Source: Roseitalea sp. (GTDB taxonomy: Bacteria > Pseudomonadota > Alphaproteobacteria > Rhizobiales > Rhizobiaceae). From it: 64,000 bases of DNA. Under the pieces are notes generated by a model. That model saw only the letters and a program-made list of their open reading frames with translations, was not told the origin of the DNA and searched no databases. The number at the start of each line of letters is the position of its first letter. The stretch's first letter is position 1. Below are positions 55,003-64,000 of this stretch, piece after piece. The stretch covers positions 124,001 through 188,000 of the forward strand of contig JAEPON010000005.1 of assembly GCA_017642895.1 (NCBI GenBank). Direction: 5' to 3'. The position numbers and the translations under genes were made by a program.

Positions 55003-56013
55003 TCACTCCGCCTCGTCCTCATAGCCGACGAGGTTGAGCGGCTTGGCCCTGATCTGCGACAGTTCACACCAGCGCACCAGGGCTTCCTCGCGGCCATGGG
55101 TGACCCAGACCTCCGACGCGCCTGTGTCGCGGATGGTCTGGGTCAGTTCGTTCCAGTCGGAATGATCGGACAGGATCAGCGGCAGTTCGACGCCGCGCTG
55201 CTTGGCCCGCTGGCGCACGCGCATCCAGCCCGAGGCGAAACAGGCGACCGGGTCGGGGAAGCGCCGCGCCCATTTGTCGGCAAAGGCCGAGGGCGGGCCG
55301 ACGATGATTGTGCCGGCAAACTGGTCCTTGGCACCCTTGTCGATGGTCGCCGGCGCGAGCGGGCCCAGATCAACGCCCTGGCCCTGGTAGTAGGTGCAGA
55401 GCTTGTCCATCGCGCCGTGGATGAAGATCGTCTCGGCGTAGCCGGCCTGCCGGATCAGGGCGATGACCCGTTGCGCCTTGCCGAGCGCATAGGCGCCAAC
55501 CAGATGGGCGCGCTCGGGAAAGCGCGCGACGCTGTCGAGCAGTCGAGCGATCTCGTCGCCATCGTCGGGATGGATGAAGACGGGCAGGCCGAAGGTGGCT
55601 TCTGTGATAAAGACATCGCACGGCACGACCTCGAAACCGGCGCACGTGGGGTCGGCGCGGCGCTTGTAATCGCCCGAGGCGACGATGCGCGTACCATCCA
55701 TTTCCACGGCGATCTGCGCCGAGCCGAGCACATGGCCGGCGGGATGGAACGAGACGGTGACACCGTTGATGGTCACGGTTTCGCCGAGCATCGCCTCTTG
55801 CGTGGCGCCAGCGAAATTATCGCCGTAGCGGATGGCCATGATGTCGAGCGTTTCACGTGTGGCCATCACATGGGCATGGCCGGCGCGGGCATGGTCGGCA
55901 TGGCCATGGGTGATCAATGCGCGACCGACCGGCCTGACGGGATCGATGTAAAAATCGCCCGGCGGGCAATAGAGCCCCTTGTCGGTCGGGTGCAGCAGCT
56001 TGTCGGGTTTCAT
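55003..56013 (-). CDS. Ligase-associated DNA exonuclease (metallo-beta-lactamase fold)
   Basis: 336 residues from MKPDKLLHPTDKGLYCPPGD. Metal-binding THGHADHAR is present, with later His in HPAGHVLGSAQ, Asp in SGDYKRR and His in LSDHSDW, as in beta-CASP nucleases related to SNM1. It normally works with the LigC-type ligase and Lhr-type helicase in DNA damage repair. Its start lies 77 bases from the divergent helicase start, so a shared promoter region is likely. The frame continues upstream, but that start would overlap the helicase leader. Confidence 0.92.
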   Translation of the reverse strand: MKPDKLLHPTDKGLYCPPGDFYIDPVRPVGRALITHGHADHARAGHAHVMATRETLDIMAIRYGDNFAGATQEAMLGETVTINGVTVSFHPAGHVLGSAQIAVEMDGTRIVASGDYKRRADPTCAGFEVVPCDVFITEATFGLPVFIHPDDGDEIARLLDSVARFPERAHLVGAYALGKAQRVIALIRQAGYAETIFIHGAMDKLCTYYQGQGVDLGPLAPATIDKGAKDQFAGTIIVGPPSAFADKWARRFPDPVACFASGWMRVRQRAKQRGVELPLILSDHSDWNELTQTIRDTGASEVWVTHGREEALVRWCELSQIRAKPLNLVGYEDEAE

Positions 56014-56090
56014 GGCCGGCAAGATAGGCCCGCGCCTTTTTCGCGCAAGACACATTGCAGAACTTTTCGGGAACGCTAATCTGCCCGCCA

Positions 56091-58643
56091 ATGAGCGTCA
56101 TCGACACATCGCGGCCGGCGCGGGCCGACATGTTCGCCCTGCCCGGCCCGTTCGTCGACTGGTTTTCGACCAAGGGCTGGCAGCCACGCGCACATCAGCT
56201 TGAATTGCTCGCCAAGGCCGAGGCGGGTCTTTCGACGCTGCTGATCGCACCGACCGGGGCCGGCAAGACGCTGGCCGGCTTTTTGCCCGCGCTCACCGAT
56301 CTGACGCGACGCGGCAGGCCGAAGCCGGGCACGATCAAGCCGGGCGTGCACACGCTCTATATCTCGCCGCTCAAGGCGCTTGCCGTCGATATCGAGCGCA
56401 ATCTCGGTATGCCGGTGGGCGAAATGAACCTGCCGGTCACCATCGAGACGCGCACCGGCGACACGCCCGCTTCCAAGCGGCAACGCCAGAAGCTGGCTCC
56501 TCCGGACATCTTGCTGACGACGCCGGAACAGGTGGCGCTGTTGCTGTCGCACAAGGATGCCGACCGGTTCTTTGCCGACCTGCGCTATGTGATCTTCGAC
56601 GAGCTGCATTCGCTCGTCACCTCCAAGCGCGGACAATTGCTGGCGCTGGGGCTGGCCCGGCTGCGGATGCTGCAACCGGAACTCCAGACGATCGGCCTGT
56701 CGGCGACGGTGGCCGAGCCCGACGAGTTGCGGCGCTGGCTGGTGCCGCAGTCAGACGGTGCGGATGCCCTGTCCGAACTGATCATCGTCGATGGCGGCGC
56801 GACGCCCGAGATCACGATCCTGAAATCCGACGGCCGCATTCCATGGTCCGGCCATTCGGCGCGCTATGCGCTGCCTGATGTCTATGAAGCGATCAAGGCG
56901 CACGGCACGACGCTGATCTTCGTCAACACGCGATCCCAGGCCGAACTGATCTTCCAGGCGCTGTGGACGCTGAACGAGGACAGCCTGCCGATCGCGCTGC
57001 ATCACGGGTCGCTCGATGTCGGCCAGCGGCGCCGGGTGGAGGCGGCGATGGGCGAAAACGCGCTGCGCGCGGTGGTTGCCACCTCGACGCTCGATCTGGG
57101 CATCGATTGGGGCGATGTCGATCTGGTCGTCCATGTCGGCTCGCCCAAGGGGGCCAGCCGGCTGGCGCAGCGGATCGGCCGCGCCAACCACCGTATGGAC
57201 GAGCCATCCAGGGCGATCCTCGTGCCGGCCAACCGGTTCGAGGTGATGGAGTGCCAGGCGGCGCTCAATGCGAACTATCTGGGCGCCCAGGACACGCCGC
57301 CAATCGAGCCGGGCGCACTCGACGTTCTGTGCCAGCACATTCTGGGCATGGCCTGTTCGGCGCCATTCGAGGCCGATGATCTCTATGCCGAAGTGACGGG
57401 CGCTGCCCCCTATGCGGACCTTGACCGTCAGACGTTCGACCGCTGCGTCCATTTCGTCGCCCATGGCGGCTATGCGCTGCAATCCTATGAGCGCTACGCC
57501 AAGATCAAGCAGACCAAAGACGGCACATGGCGCATCGCCCATCCGGCGGTCGCCCAGCAATACCGGCTCAACGCAGGCACGATCGTTGCGGCCCCGGAAC
57601 TGACGGTGCGGCTGGTGCGGCCCGGCGCCGGCGGCAAGGGCCGCGGTGGCCGCGTGCTCGGCAAGATCGAGGAGATTTTCCTTGAACAGCTCGTCTATGG
57701 CGACACGTTCCTGTTTGCCGGCAAAGTGTTGCGTTTCGAAGGCATTCGCGAGAGCGAGGCCTTTGCCTCGAACGCGCCGACGCTCGAAGCCAAGGTACCC
57801 GCCTATATGGGCGGCAAGTTTCCAACCACCACCTATCTGTCCGCCCAGGTGCGCAAGATGCTGGCTGATCCCGGCCAATGGCACCGTTTGCCGGCTCAGG
57901 TTTCCGAATGGCTGGGCTACCAGAAGCAGAATTCGCTCGTGCCCGGCGCCGACGAGATGCTGGTCGAGACCTTTCCGCGCGGCGAGCGGTTCTACATGGT
58001 CGCCTATCCGTTCGAGGGGCGGCTGGCGCACCAGACGCTGTGCATGCTGCTGACACGCCGCCTCGAACGGGCCAAGGCGCGGCCGATCGGCTTTGTCGCA
58101 TCGGACTATGCGGTGGCAATCTGGGGCCTGAAAGACATGGGCGCGATGATCGGCCGGGGCGATCTGTCGCTGACCGATCTTTTCGCGCAGGACATGCTGG
58201 GCGACGATCTGGAAGCCTGGCTCGACGAGAGTTTCGTCTTCAAGCGCTCGTTCCGCTATTGCGCGCTGATCGCCGGGCTGATCGACAAGCGCCATCCGGG
58301 CAAGGAGAAGACCGGGCGGCAGGTGACCGTCTCCACGGACCTGATCTATGACGTGCTGCGCACGCACGAGCCGGACCACATATTGCTGCAGGCGACACGC
58401 AACGATGCACGGGCGGGCTATCTCGATGTCGGCCGGGTGAATGCGCTGCTGGCTCGCATCAAGGGGCGAATCGTGCATAAGGGGCTCGACCGGATATCGC
58501 CGCTGGCGGTGCCGGTGATGCTGGAGATCGGCAAGGAGCCGGTCATCAGTTCGGAAACCGGCGACGCGCTGATGGCCGAAAAGGCGTTGGCGACCGAAGC
58601 GCTGGTGCGCGAGGCGATGGGCGAGGACATGGTGGGCGGATGA
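56091..58643 (+). CDS. Ligase-associated DEXH-box DNA helicase (Lhr type)
   Basis: 850 residues. Walker A APTGAGKTLAGF, motif II FDELHSL, motif III LSATVAEP, motif VI QRIGRANHRMDE, then the winged-helix and Lhr C-terminal domains. It is the SF2 helicase usually found with the LigC-type ligase and exonuclease. The stop overlaps the phosphoesterase start (ATGA). A start 12 codons upstream is possible but would extend into the divergent leader. Confidence 0.94.
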   Translation: MSVIDTSRPARADMFALPGPFVDWFSTKGWQPRAHQLELLAKAEAGLSTLLIAPTGAGKTLAGFLPALTDLTRRGRPKPGTIKPGVHTLYISPLKALAVDIERNLGMPVGEMNLPVTIETRTGDTPASKRQRQKLAPPDILLTTPEQVALLLSHKDADRFFADLRYVIFDELHSLVTSKRGQLLALGLARLRMLQPELQTIGLSATVAEPDELRRWLVPQSDGADALSELIIVDGGATPEITILKSDGRIPWSGHSARYALPDVYEAIKAHGTTLIFVNTRSQAELIFQALWTLNEDSLPIALHHGSLDVGQRRRVEAAMGENALRAVVATSTLDLGIDWGDVDLVVHVGSPKGASRLAQRIGRANHRMDEPSRAILVPANRFEVMECQAALNANYLGAQDTPPIEPGALDVLCQHILGMACSAPFEADDLYAEVTGAAPYADLDRQTFDRCVHFVAHGGYALQSYERYAKIKQTKDGTWRIAHPAVAQQYRLNAGTIVAAPELTVRLVRPGAGGKGRGGRVLGKIEEIFLEQLVYGDTFLFAGKVLRFEGIRESEAFASNAPTLEAKVPAYMGGKFPTTTYLSAQVRKMLADPGQWHRLPAQVSEWLGYQKQNSLVPGADEMLVETFPRGERFYMVAYPFEGRLAHQTLCMLLTRRLERAKARPIGFVASDYAVAIWGLKDMGAMIGRGDLSLTDLFAQDMLGDDLEAWLDESFVFKRSFRYCALIAGLIDKRHPGKEKTGRQVTVSTDLIYDVLRTHEPDHILLQATRNDARAGYLDVGRVNALLARIKGRIVHKGLDRISPLAVPVMLEIGKEPVISSETGDALMAEKALATEALVREAMGEDMVGG

Positions 58644-59359
58644 GACCGGCACTCAAGACACCGCAGATGATGCAGGCCGGCGAGGCGCTGACGATCGACT
58701 TCGGCGGCGAACGTGTGCTGCTCGATCCGGCGGGCATCGCCTTTTTCGCCAATGCGCGCATGCTGGTCGTGTCCGATTTGCATCTGGAAAAGGGTTCGTC
58801 ATTCGCGCGGCGGCGCATCTTCCTGCCGCCTTATGACACGCCGGCGACGCTTGCCCGGCTCGCCGCGCTGGTCGCCAAATACGAGCCGACACTGATCGTC
58901 TCGCTGGGCGACAGCTTCCATGATGACGAGGCGAGCGCGCGTATCTCCGCCCACACGGTGCGCGCCATCGAGGCACTGGCCGCCGGCCGCACGATGGTGT
59001 GGGTGACCGGCAATCACGACCCGTCCCCGCCGGCCAATGTGCCCGGCGACAGCGTCAAAAGCCTGGCCGCCGGCGTGATCACCTTCCGCCACATCGCCGA
59101 AAAAGACCATGCGGGCTGCGAAGTGTCCGGCCATTACCATCCGGCGGCGATCCTGCGCGGGCGCGGCAAGGCGGTGCGCCGGTCGTGTTTTGCGTCCGAC
59201 GGCGCGCGGCTGATCATGCCGGCCTTCGGCGTCTATACGGGCGGGCTGAACGTGCGCGACCGGGCGCTGGAGGGCCTGTTCGATCTGGGCGCCTTCCGCG
59301 CCTACATGCAGGGCACCGACCGCATCTATCCGATCGGCTGGCGCGATCTGATCGGCTGA
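58640..59359 (+). CDS. pdeM: Ligase-associated metallophosphoesterase (PdeM-like)
   Basis: 239 residues. Calcineurin-like metal motifs DLHLEKG, GDSFHDD, GNHD and GHYHP are in order. PdeM is a DNA endonuclease/phosphodiesterase associated with the ligase-helicase repair set. It is translationally coupled to the helicase gene. Confidence 0.9.
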   Translation: MRPALKTPQMMQAGEALTIDFGGERVLLDPAGIAFFANARMLVVSDLHLEKGSSFARRRIFLPPYDTPATLARLAALVAKYEPTLIVSLGDSFHDDEASARISAHTVRAIEALAAGRTMVWVTGNHDPSPPANVPGDSVKSLAAGVITFRHIAEKDHAGCEVSGHYHPAAILRGRGKAVRRSCFASDGARLIMPAFGVYTGGLNVRDRALEGLFDLGAFRAYMQGTDRIYPIGWRDLIG

Positions 59360-59449
59360 TCGTCGGAAGTATCCAAAGTGCTGTTGACGTGAGCAACCCT
59401 CCCCGAGCATGCTGTTATTGTCTCAACAGCAGCAGATCGGGAGCACATC

Positions 59450-59623
59450 ATGGACAAGACCAAGCGCGCGCCTGAGATTGACACGGAGCTTCTGGAGATC
59501 ATCGACGGATTGATCGAACGGTCCAAGAATATTGCGCCACTGGCGCAAAGCGTCGACGAACTCAAAGCGAAATTGTGTGCGATGGGCCACAAGAAGTACT
59601 GCAAGGACATCATTGTCGCCTGA
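59450..59623 (+). CDS. Small hypothetical protein, 57 residues
   Basis: An ATG with GGGAG 7 bases upstream opens MDKTKRAPEIDTELLEIIDG then LIERSKNIAP, with a two-Cys C-terminus (KLCAMGHKKYCKDIIVA). Composition is unlike random high-GC frames (many Lys, Ile, Asp), favouring a real gene. It is predicted to be a helical soluble protein. Family not recognised. Confidence 0.65.
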   Translation: MDKTKRAPEIDTELLEIIDGLIERSKNIAPLAQSVDELKAKLCAMGHKKYCKDIIVA

Positions 59624-59658
59624 CGCCGCCGAAGGGTAGTGCCGTTCCAGCCGAGCGC

Positions 59659-60123
59659 TCAAATCACCTGCGACAGGGCGGCCAGCAGCATGGTCGGCGC
59701 GACGAGCACTGTCAGCGTTACCCGCAACAGGCCGAACCATGCCGGCGCCTCGCCGCGCGCGACCAGCGCACGGTCCCACCAGCCCATCGCCGCAAATCCG
59801 ATCGCATACATCACAAACCCCAACGGGCCCGGCGCAAAGAAGGCCGCCCAGGCCCAGAGCGAGGGAACGACCGACAAAAGAAAGACCGGCATGACCGCAC
59901 GCTGGTCGGCCGCATTGACCACCATGCCCCAGCGGATGCCGCCCAGAAACGACAGGATGATCGCCGCATAAGCGTTGAGCGCGGTCAGGCCGAGCGTCTG
60001 TGCCGGCGTGGCGCCGGGGACGAATTGCGCGCCCGTCAGGACGGCGAACGGCACAAAGCCCAAAAGCGCCAGCATGAACGGGGCGCGGCTCGCAATCTCT
60101 TCGGCATCCTCGTCCTCGACCAT
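59659..60123 (-). CDS. DUF3429 membrane protein
   Basis: 154 residues with about four to five membrane segments. The family pattern includes AYAAIILSFLGGIRWG and SLWAWAAFF. Function unknown. It is last in a three-gene operon: its ATG is separated from the stop of the TIGR02186 gene by 2 bases. Confidence 0.82.
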   Translation of the reverse strand: MVEDEDAEEIASRAPFMLALLGFVPFAVLTGAQFVPGATPAQTLGLTALNAYAAIILSFLGGIRWGMVVNAADQRAVMPVFLLSVVPSLWAWAAFFAPGPLGFVMYAIGFAAMGWWDRALVARGEAPAWFGLLRVTLTVLVAPTMLLAALSQVI

Positions 60124-60125
60124 GG

Positions 60126-60974
60126 TCAATCCTTTTTGAAGACGATACGGCCCAGCCAGCCGATGAACAACGCCAACAGCACCGAGGCAAGACCATAGTA
60201 AAGCGAGTGGTTGCGGGCGAAATCGGATATGGCGAACTCGAAGCCGGCCTTGGCGATGCGCAACGGCGCCTGGGTCTGGCCGACCAGTTCGCCGTTGCGG
60301 AACAGATAGGCCCGGGCGCGATGCTGGCCGAGCGGGACATTGGCCGGCAAGGCAACCTCGGCACGGAACAGAGATTGGGAAATGAACTGCACGCCGCCGG
60401 GAAATTCGCGGTAGAGGCCGGCGTCCTGCTTGAGCCGTCTCAAAGCGGCGGTGAACGCCTCGACCTCGCGCGCCTGCTTCTTGTCGGGATGCGGCTGGAC
60501 GCGGATCTGGCCGATGCCGAGCGACAGACGCGCCAGCGTGTCAAGGCTTGTGATATCGCGCGCCAACCGTGTCGAGGCAATGAGATAGGATTGCGGCGTG
60601 TTGTCGAAGGACTGGCTTTCGACGTTCATCCAGATGCCGAACACACGGGCCTTGCGCCGTGTGACCAGTTCGGACCGGGGGCCTTCGATGATGACGAAAA
60701 TATCGTAGCGGCCCTGGCGGTGCACCAGCGGATCGACATTGTCGATGGCGCCGAAAATGGTCAGCGCCTGGCCTGTGAAGTCCGATGTGACACCGATCGC
60801 CTGCGTCGACAGGCCGATCTCGATGCGCTCGGGAACGCGCGCCTGCTCGGCGGCGTTGGCGGCCGCCGCTTCGTCCACAGCGCTGGCCGGGGCGGGCGCC
60901 TGCTGCGCGAGCGCCGGCCCGCCGGCAAGGCCGGCCACAAACGCCAAAAGGATGATAGCGCAGCGCGGGCTCAT
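60126..60974 (-). CDS. TIGR02186 family membrane-anchored periplasmic protein
   Basis: 282 residues. Signal peptide (AIILLAFVAGLAGGPALAQ), an extracytoplasmic beta-rich domain with IEIGLSTQAIGVTSDFTGQ and GPRSELVTRRK, and one C-terminal membrane anchor (SLYYGLASVLLALFIGWLGR). The family is regularly encoded next to TauE/SafE exporters, as here with one base between the genes, and may be an accessory of the transporter. Confidence 0.85.
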   Translation of the reverse strand: MSPRCAIILLAFVAGLAGGPALAQQAPAPASAVDEAAAANAAEQARVPERIEIGLSTQAIGVTSDFTGQALTIFGAIDNVDPLVHRQGRYDIFVIIEGPRSELVTRRKARVFGIWMNVESQSFDNTPQSYLIASTRLARDITSLDTLARLSLGIGQIRVQPHPDKKQAREVEAFTAALRRLKQDAGLYREFPGGVQFISQSLFRAEVALPANVPLGQHRARAYLFRNGELVGQTQAPLRIAKAGFEFAISDFARNHSLYYGLASVLLALFIGWLGRIVFKKD

Positions 60975-60975
60975 C

Positions 60976-61899
60976 TCAAAGCACCCCGCCAATGGCCAGC
61001 GTGAACAGTTCGTCGGGGACGACAAAAAGCGTATAGGCCAGACGCAGCGCCACCAGCAGCACGAGGATGGCGAGCATGGCGCGCAACTGCTCTCCACGCA
61101 GCCGCTGGCCGGCACGCGCGCCATATTGGGCGCCGGCGACACCGCCGATCATCAGCAGCAGCGCCAGCATCACATCGACGGTCTGGTTGGTCACCGCCTG
61201 AACGACGGTCGTATAGGCGGCCACGAAAATGATCTGGAACAGCGAGGTGCCGATGACGACATTGGTCGGCACCTTGAGCAGGTAGATCATCGCCGGCACC
61301 ATGATGAAGCCGCCGCCCACGCCCATGATCGCCGCCAGCATGCCGATCATGGCGCCCAGCGCCAGCACCGGAACAACGCTGACATAGAGCCGCGAGGTCT
61401 TGAAGCGCATCTTGAAGGGCAGCTTGTGCACCCAGATGTGCTGGCCGGGACGGCGCAGCGACACCACTTCGCCCGAGCGCGCCCGGCGCAGCGCCTTGAC
61501 GCTCTCGAACAGCATCAGCCCGCCCACCGTGCCCAGAAAGACCACGTAAAGGATCGAGACGATCAGATCGAGCTGGCCGATGCCGCGCAGCAGCGAATAG
61601 ATGTAGACGCCGGCGGTCGATCCGATCAGACCACCGGCGAGCAGCACGCTGCCGAGCTTGAAATCGACCCCGCCGCGCTTGAGATGCGACAGAACGCCCG
61701 ACACCGAGGAGGCGACGATCTGGTTGGCACCGGTGGCAACGGCGACGGCGGGCGGAATGTTGTAGAAGATCAGAAGTGGCGTGATCAGAAAGCCGCCGCC
61801 CACGCCGAACATGCCGGACAGGAAGCCGACCGCCGCGCCCATGCCCAGAAGAACAAGAATGTTCACGGACATTTCGGCGATCGGCAAATACAGCGCCAC
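60976..61899 (-). CDS. TauE/SafE family anion exporter
   Basis: 307 residues with about eight membrane segments and the repeated GMFGVGGGFLITP and IMGVGGGFIMVP motifs of the family. Members export sulfite, sulfoacetate or related anions; the substrate here is unknown. The GTG at 61899 keeps the conserved YLPIAEMSVN start; the ATG at 61872 is the alternative. Confidence 0.92.
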   Translation of the reverse strand: MALYLPIAEMSVNILVLLGMGAAVGFLSGMFGVGGGFLITPLLIFYNIPPAVAVATGANQIVASSVSGVLSHLKRGGVDFKLGSVLLAGGLIGSTAGVYIYSLLRGIGQLDLIVSILYVVFLGTVGGLMLFESVKALRRARSGEVVSLRRPGQHIWVHKLPFKMRFKTSRLYVSVVPVLALGAMIGMLAAIMGVGGGFIMVPAMIYLLKVPTNVVIGTSLFQIIFVAAYTTVVQAVTNQTVDVMLALLLMIGGVAGAQYGARAGQRLRGEQLRAMLAILVLLVALRLAYTLFVVPDELFTLAIGGVL

Positions 61900-62057
61900 G
61901 GGTCACTCCAGAGCGGACGGGGTCGCCGCACCGCCGGCGAAGGCGGGGGCGCATTCCGTCATGCGCCGGGCATGGTGGTGTGTCAATCGGAAGGCCCGGT
62001 CATGGTAAGCGCCGGTGCGCCGACCGCAGCCGCAGGGCAACGAAGGCTCGTCCGCGG

Positions 62058-64000
62058 CTAGCTGTCGTTTTGTGTCATGGCCAGGAGATTTTCCACCAGC
62101 GTCTGGTCGACATTGCCCGTCGCCGGCAGGCCGTTGTCACGCTGGAAAGCGGTGATCGCATCGCGCGTCTTTTGTCCCATCAGGCCATCGACCGGGCCGG
62201 CATCATAGCCATTGTCGTTGAGGATCGCCTGGATGTTGGCGACGGCGCGGCGCATGTCCTCTTCCGAGATCGGCGCGGCGGCGGCGGTGACCATGTCTCC
62301 GGTCTGCCAGGCTTCCGGCACGTCCACGATGTTCGCCGCCTCGTCCACCGGCTTGGCCCGCCACAGCGCCGTTGCGCCGCGGGCGTTTTCAAGCTGGTCC
62401 GGGCGCAGAACATTGGCAATGTCATCACGCTTGGAGGCCGCGTCCTCGTCACCGCTCTGGGCCGCCAGAGCAAACCATTTGTACGACTCACCCAGATCCT
62501 GGGGCAGGCCCTGCCCCTTTGCGGCCAGGATACCGAGATTGAACTGGCTGTCGCGGACGCCCAGTTCGGCGGCACGCAAGAACCAGCGGGCTGCCGAATC
62601 GAAGTCCGGCGGACCATCGGTGCCGCTGGCGAACAAGACCGCCAGATTGTGCATGGCGCTCGCATTGCCTTGCTCGGCGGCAAGCTGATACCAGGTCTTG
62701 GCCGTCGTGAAATCGCGTTCGGCGCCAAAACCCTTCTCATAGAAATTGCCGGTCCTGTACTGGGCCGGCGCAAAACCCCGTTCGGCGGACCGTTCGTACC
62801 ATTTGAGCGCTTCGGCAAGATCGCCTTCGCCGGCCCGGGCCTCGGCCGCCAGGGCTTCACCGACGACGTAGAGCGCCATGGCATCGCCATCCGCCGCAGC
62901 CTCGCGCAGCGCGACCGAACCGACATCGTCCGGCAGGTCATCGAACCCGGCGACGGTCGGCGCGTCCAGCATTTCGGGCGCGGGTTCAACGGCCTCATCA
63001 ATGGGTGTTTCGGCCAGTTCGGGCGCCGGCGCGTCTGCTGCCGGCTCCGTATCGGCGGGCACGGCATCGGCTTCGGCGAGGATATCGCGCGACGGTGCCG
63101 CATCGGTCGCATCGACCTCCGGTGCGATGATCGCGACGGAATCCTCGGGCACGGTCTCAATGACCGCGGCCGGCTCGCTGCTCCGGGCTGCAACGTTTTC
63201 GGGAGCGGGCGCCAAGAAGCCGCGCACCAGCGGCAAGGCGAGGATGGCAAGCAGGATCGCGCCGGCGGCCATCATGATGGGCTTGCGGCGCCGGGAAATC
63301 ATGCCGGCGACCGATGCCGAGCCGCCGGCGTCCGATGCTGGCTGTCGGCTCGACATCACGCCCGCATCGGCCGCAGCCGCCTGGGCGGCGCGGCGCGCGG
63401 CGGCGATGAAATCGGACTTTCCGGCGTCTGTGCCCGGCGTTTGGGGCGCGTCGGTCGGCGAAGCAGCGCGGCCTGTTCCCTTACGCTCTGATCGTACCCG
63501 CGCCATGATGTCGGCCAGCGCCATCTGTTCGGAGCCCGGCTCGATCGGCTGATCATCGATCACCTGAGGAAGCGGGTCGCCATCATCGCTCGCGGAAATG
63601 GCGGGCTGTTCGGGTTCCTTGCGCGCGCGGCCAAGCGGCAAACGGTCGGTGACCGATTTCAGGAATGATGCCCGCCCCGAGGCGGGCGCTGCCGCGAGCG
63701 CATGTTCCGGACGCTCGCCGAGCGCAAAAAGGGCCGCATCGGCAGCAGCGCGCGCCGGCGACACCGGCTCGGGCGCGGCGGGGCCATCTGGTTCGGCGGC
63801 GTCGAAAACCGTCTCGAGAGGCGGCGCATCGTCGATATGCATGGGCCGGTTTTCAGGCATCGGCGCCGTCGCGGGCATCGGCGTTGCCCTGACCTTTTCC
63901 TCCAGGCCGGACAGATGGTCGACCACCTGAAGCAGCGTATCGTGGATGGCGCCAAACGTCTCGGTGTTGCGGGTGTCGGTTTCGCGCGCCAAGGATTCCA
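62058..64000 (-). CDS. PodJ-like Sel1-repeat/peptidoglycan-binding protein, 5' truncated by window edge
   Basis: At least 644 residues, with the frame open to the window edge. Visible order: an Ala/Pro/Glu-rich cytoplasmic part, one membrane segment (PIMMAAGAILLAILALPLVR), a Pro/Ala/Glu-rich periplasmic linker, four or five Sel1 repeats (for example AEALKWYERSAERGFAPAQY), and a C-terminal peptidoglycan-binding domain (GPVDGLMGQKTRDAITAFQR). This is the architecture of the PodJ polarity factor of alphaproteobacteria, whose missing N-terminus would be a long coiled coil. Polar localisation is inferred from the family. Confidence 0.88.
   Translation of the reverse strand, partial: ESLARETDTRNTETFGAIHDTLLQVVDHLSGLEEKVRATPMPATAPMPENRPMHIDDAPPLETVFDAAEPDGPAAPEPVSPARAAADAALFALGERPEHALAAAPASGRASFLKSVTDRLPLGRARKEPEQPAISASDDGDPLPQVIDDQPIEPGSEQMALADIMARVRSERKGTGRAASPTDAPQTPGTDAGKSDFIAAARRAAQAAAADAGVMSSRQPASDAGGSASVAGMISRRRKPIMMAAGAILLAILALPLVRGFLAPAPENVAARSSEPAAVIETVPEDSVAIIAPEVDATDAAPSRDILAEADAVPADTEPAADAPAPELAETPIDEAVEPAPEMLDAPTVAGFDDLPDDVGSVALREAAADGDAMALYVVGEALAAEARAGEGDLAEALKWYERSAERGFAPAQYRTGNFYEKGFGAERDFTTAKTWYQLAAEQGNASAMHNLAVLFASGTDGPPDFDSAARWFLRAAELGVRDSQFNLGILAAKGQGLPQDLGESYKWFALAAQSGDEDAASKRDDIANVLRPDQLENARGATALWRAKPVDEAANIVDVPEAWQTGDMVTAAAAPISEEDMRRAVANIQAILNDNGYDAGPVDGLMGQKTRDAITAFQRDNGLPATGNVDQTLVENLLAMTQNDS

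Noticed and set aside
1..64000. CRISPR arrays, insertion sequences with terminal repeats, rRNA genes
   Set aside because: No regularly spaced repeats, transposase genes or rRNA sequence were seen on reading the window.

Overview
The window is high-GC, densely coded DNA from an alphaproteobacterium, most likely of the Hyphomicrobiales (Rhizobiales). This is inferred from gene content and order: rpmH-rnpA-yidC-engB, dnaJ followed by a phospholipid N-methyltransferase (pmtA type), an FMN reductase, pyrF and a DUF1330 gene, a BTLCP transglutaminase-like protein, the LigC-type ligase-associated repair genes, and a PodJ-like Sel1/peptidoglycan-binding protein. Genus cannot be fixed from sequence reading alone.

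Region 1 (1-12854) is the 3' part of a nonribosomal peptide cluster, five genes packed as one transcription unit: a 5'-truncated NRPS (T-C-T), a type II thioesterase with Cys in place of the nucleophilic Ser, a proline-iminopeptidase-like hydrolase, an MbtH-like protein, and a 3035-residue NRPS. The large NRPS reads as C-[decayed A]-T-C-[decayed A]-T-C-A-T: only the last adenylation domain keeps its ATP-binding and catalytic motifs, and its pocket residues are one change from a proline code. No thioesterase domain ends either NRPS. One intact A domain next to several carriers that lack their own is the most unusual biology in the window.

Region 2 (12912-22378) is a glucuronide/hexuronate uptake and catabolism locus: ABC ATPase and uronate isomerase on the minus strand; binding protein, two permeases, an alpha-toroid protein of unknown function, a GH2 beta-glucuronidase and a GntR/FCD regulator on the plus strand. 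A near-palindrome resembling UxuR/ExuR operators lies between the two arms.

Region 3 (22379-23457) is gene-poor and carries the frameshifted 3' end of a serine recombinase abutting the 3' end of tRNA-Arg(ACG), probably the scar of a lost integrated element.

Region 4 (23853-40489) is core chromosome: a sensor kinase, an FAD disulfide reductase with a TVP38 membrane protein, rpmH-rnpA-yidC, a decayed catB-like acetyltransferase, engB, an acyltransferase, dnaJ, pmtA, FMN reductase, pyrF, PHA depolymerase, and small or regulatory genes.

Region 5 (40817-44104) has a YiiX-type papain-like protein and four uncharacterised exported proteins on the minus strand, two of them paralogues.

Region 6 (44330-52254) holds lepA, tRNA-Phe(GAA), an oxidoreductase, pyrD, a MATE transporter and a histone-deacetylase-like protein.

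Region 7 (52541-59359) is the ligase-associated DNA repair module (ligase, MBL-fold exonuclease, DEXH helicase, PdeM-like phosphoesterase), but the ligase has an N-terminal frameshift and an in-frame palindromic insertion and is separated from the exonuclease by an inserted gene.

Region 8 (59450-64000) has a small orphan ORF, a DUF3429/TIGR02186/TauE operon and the 3' part of a PodJ-like gene cut by the window edge.
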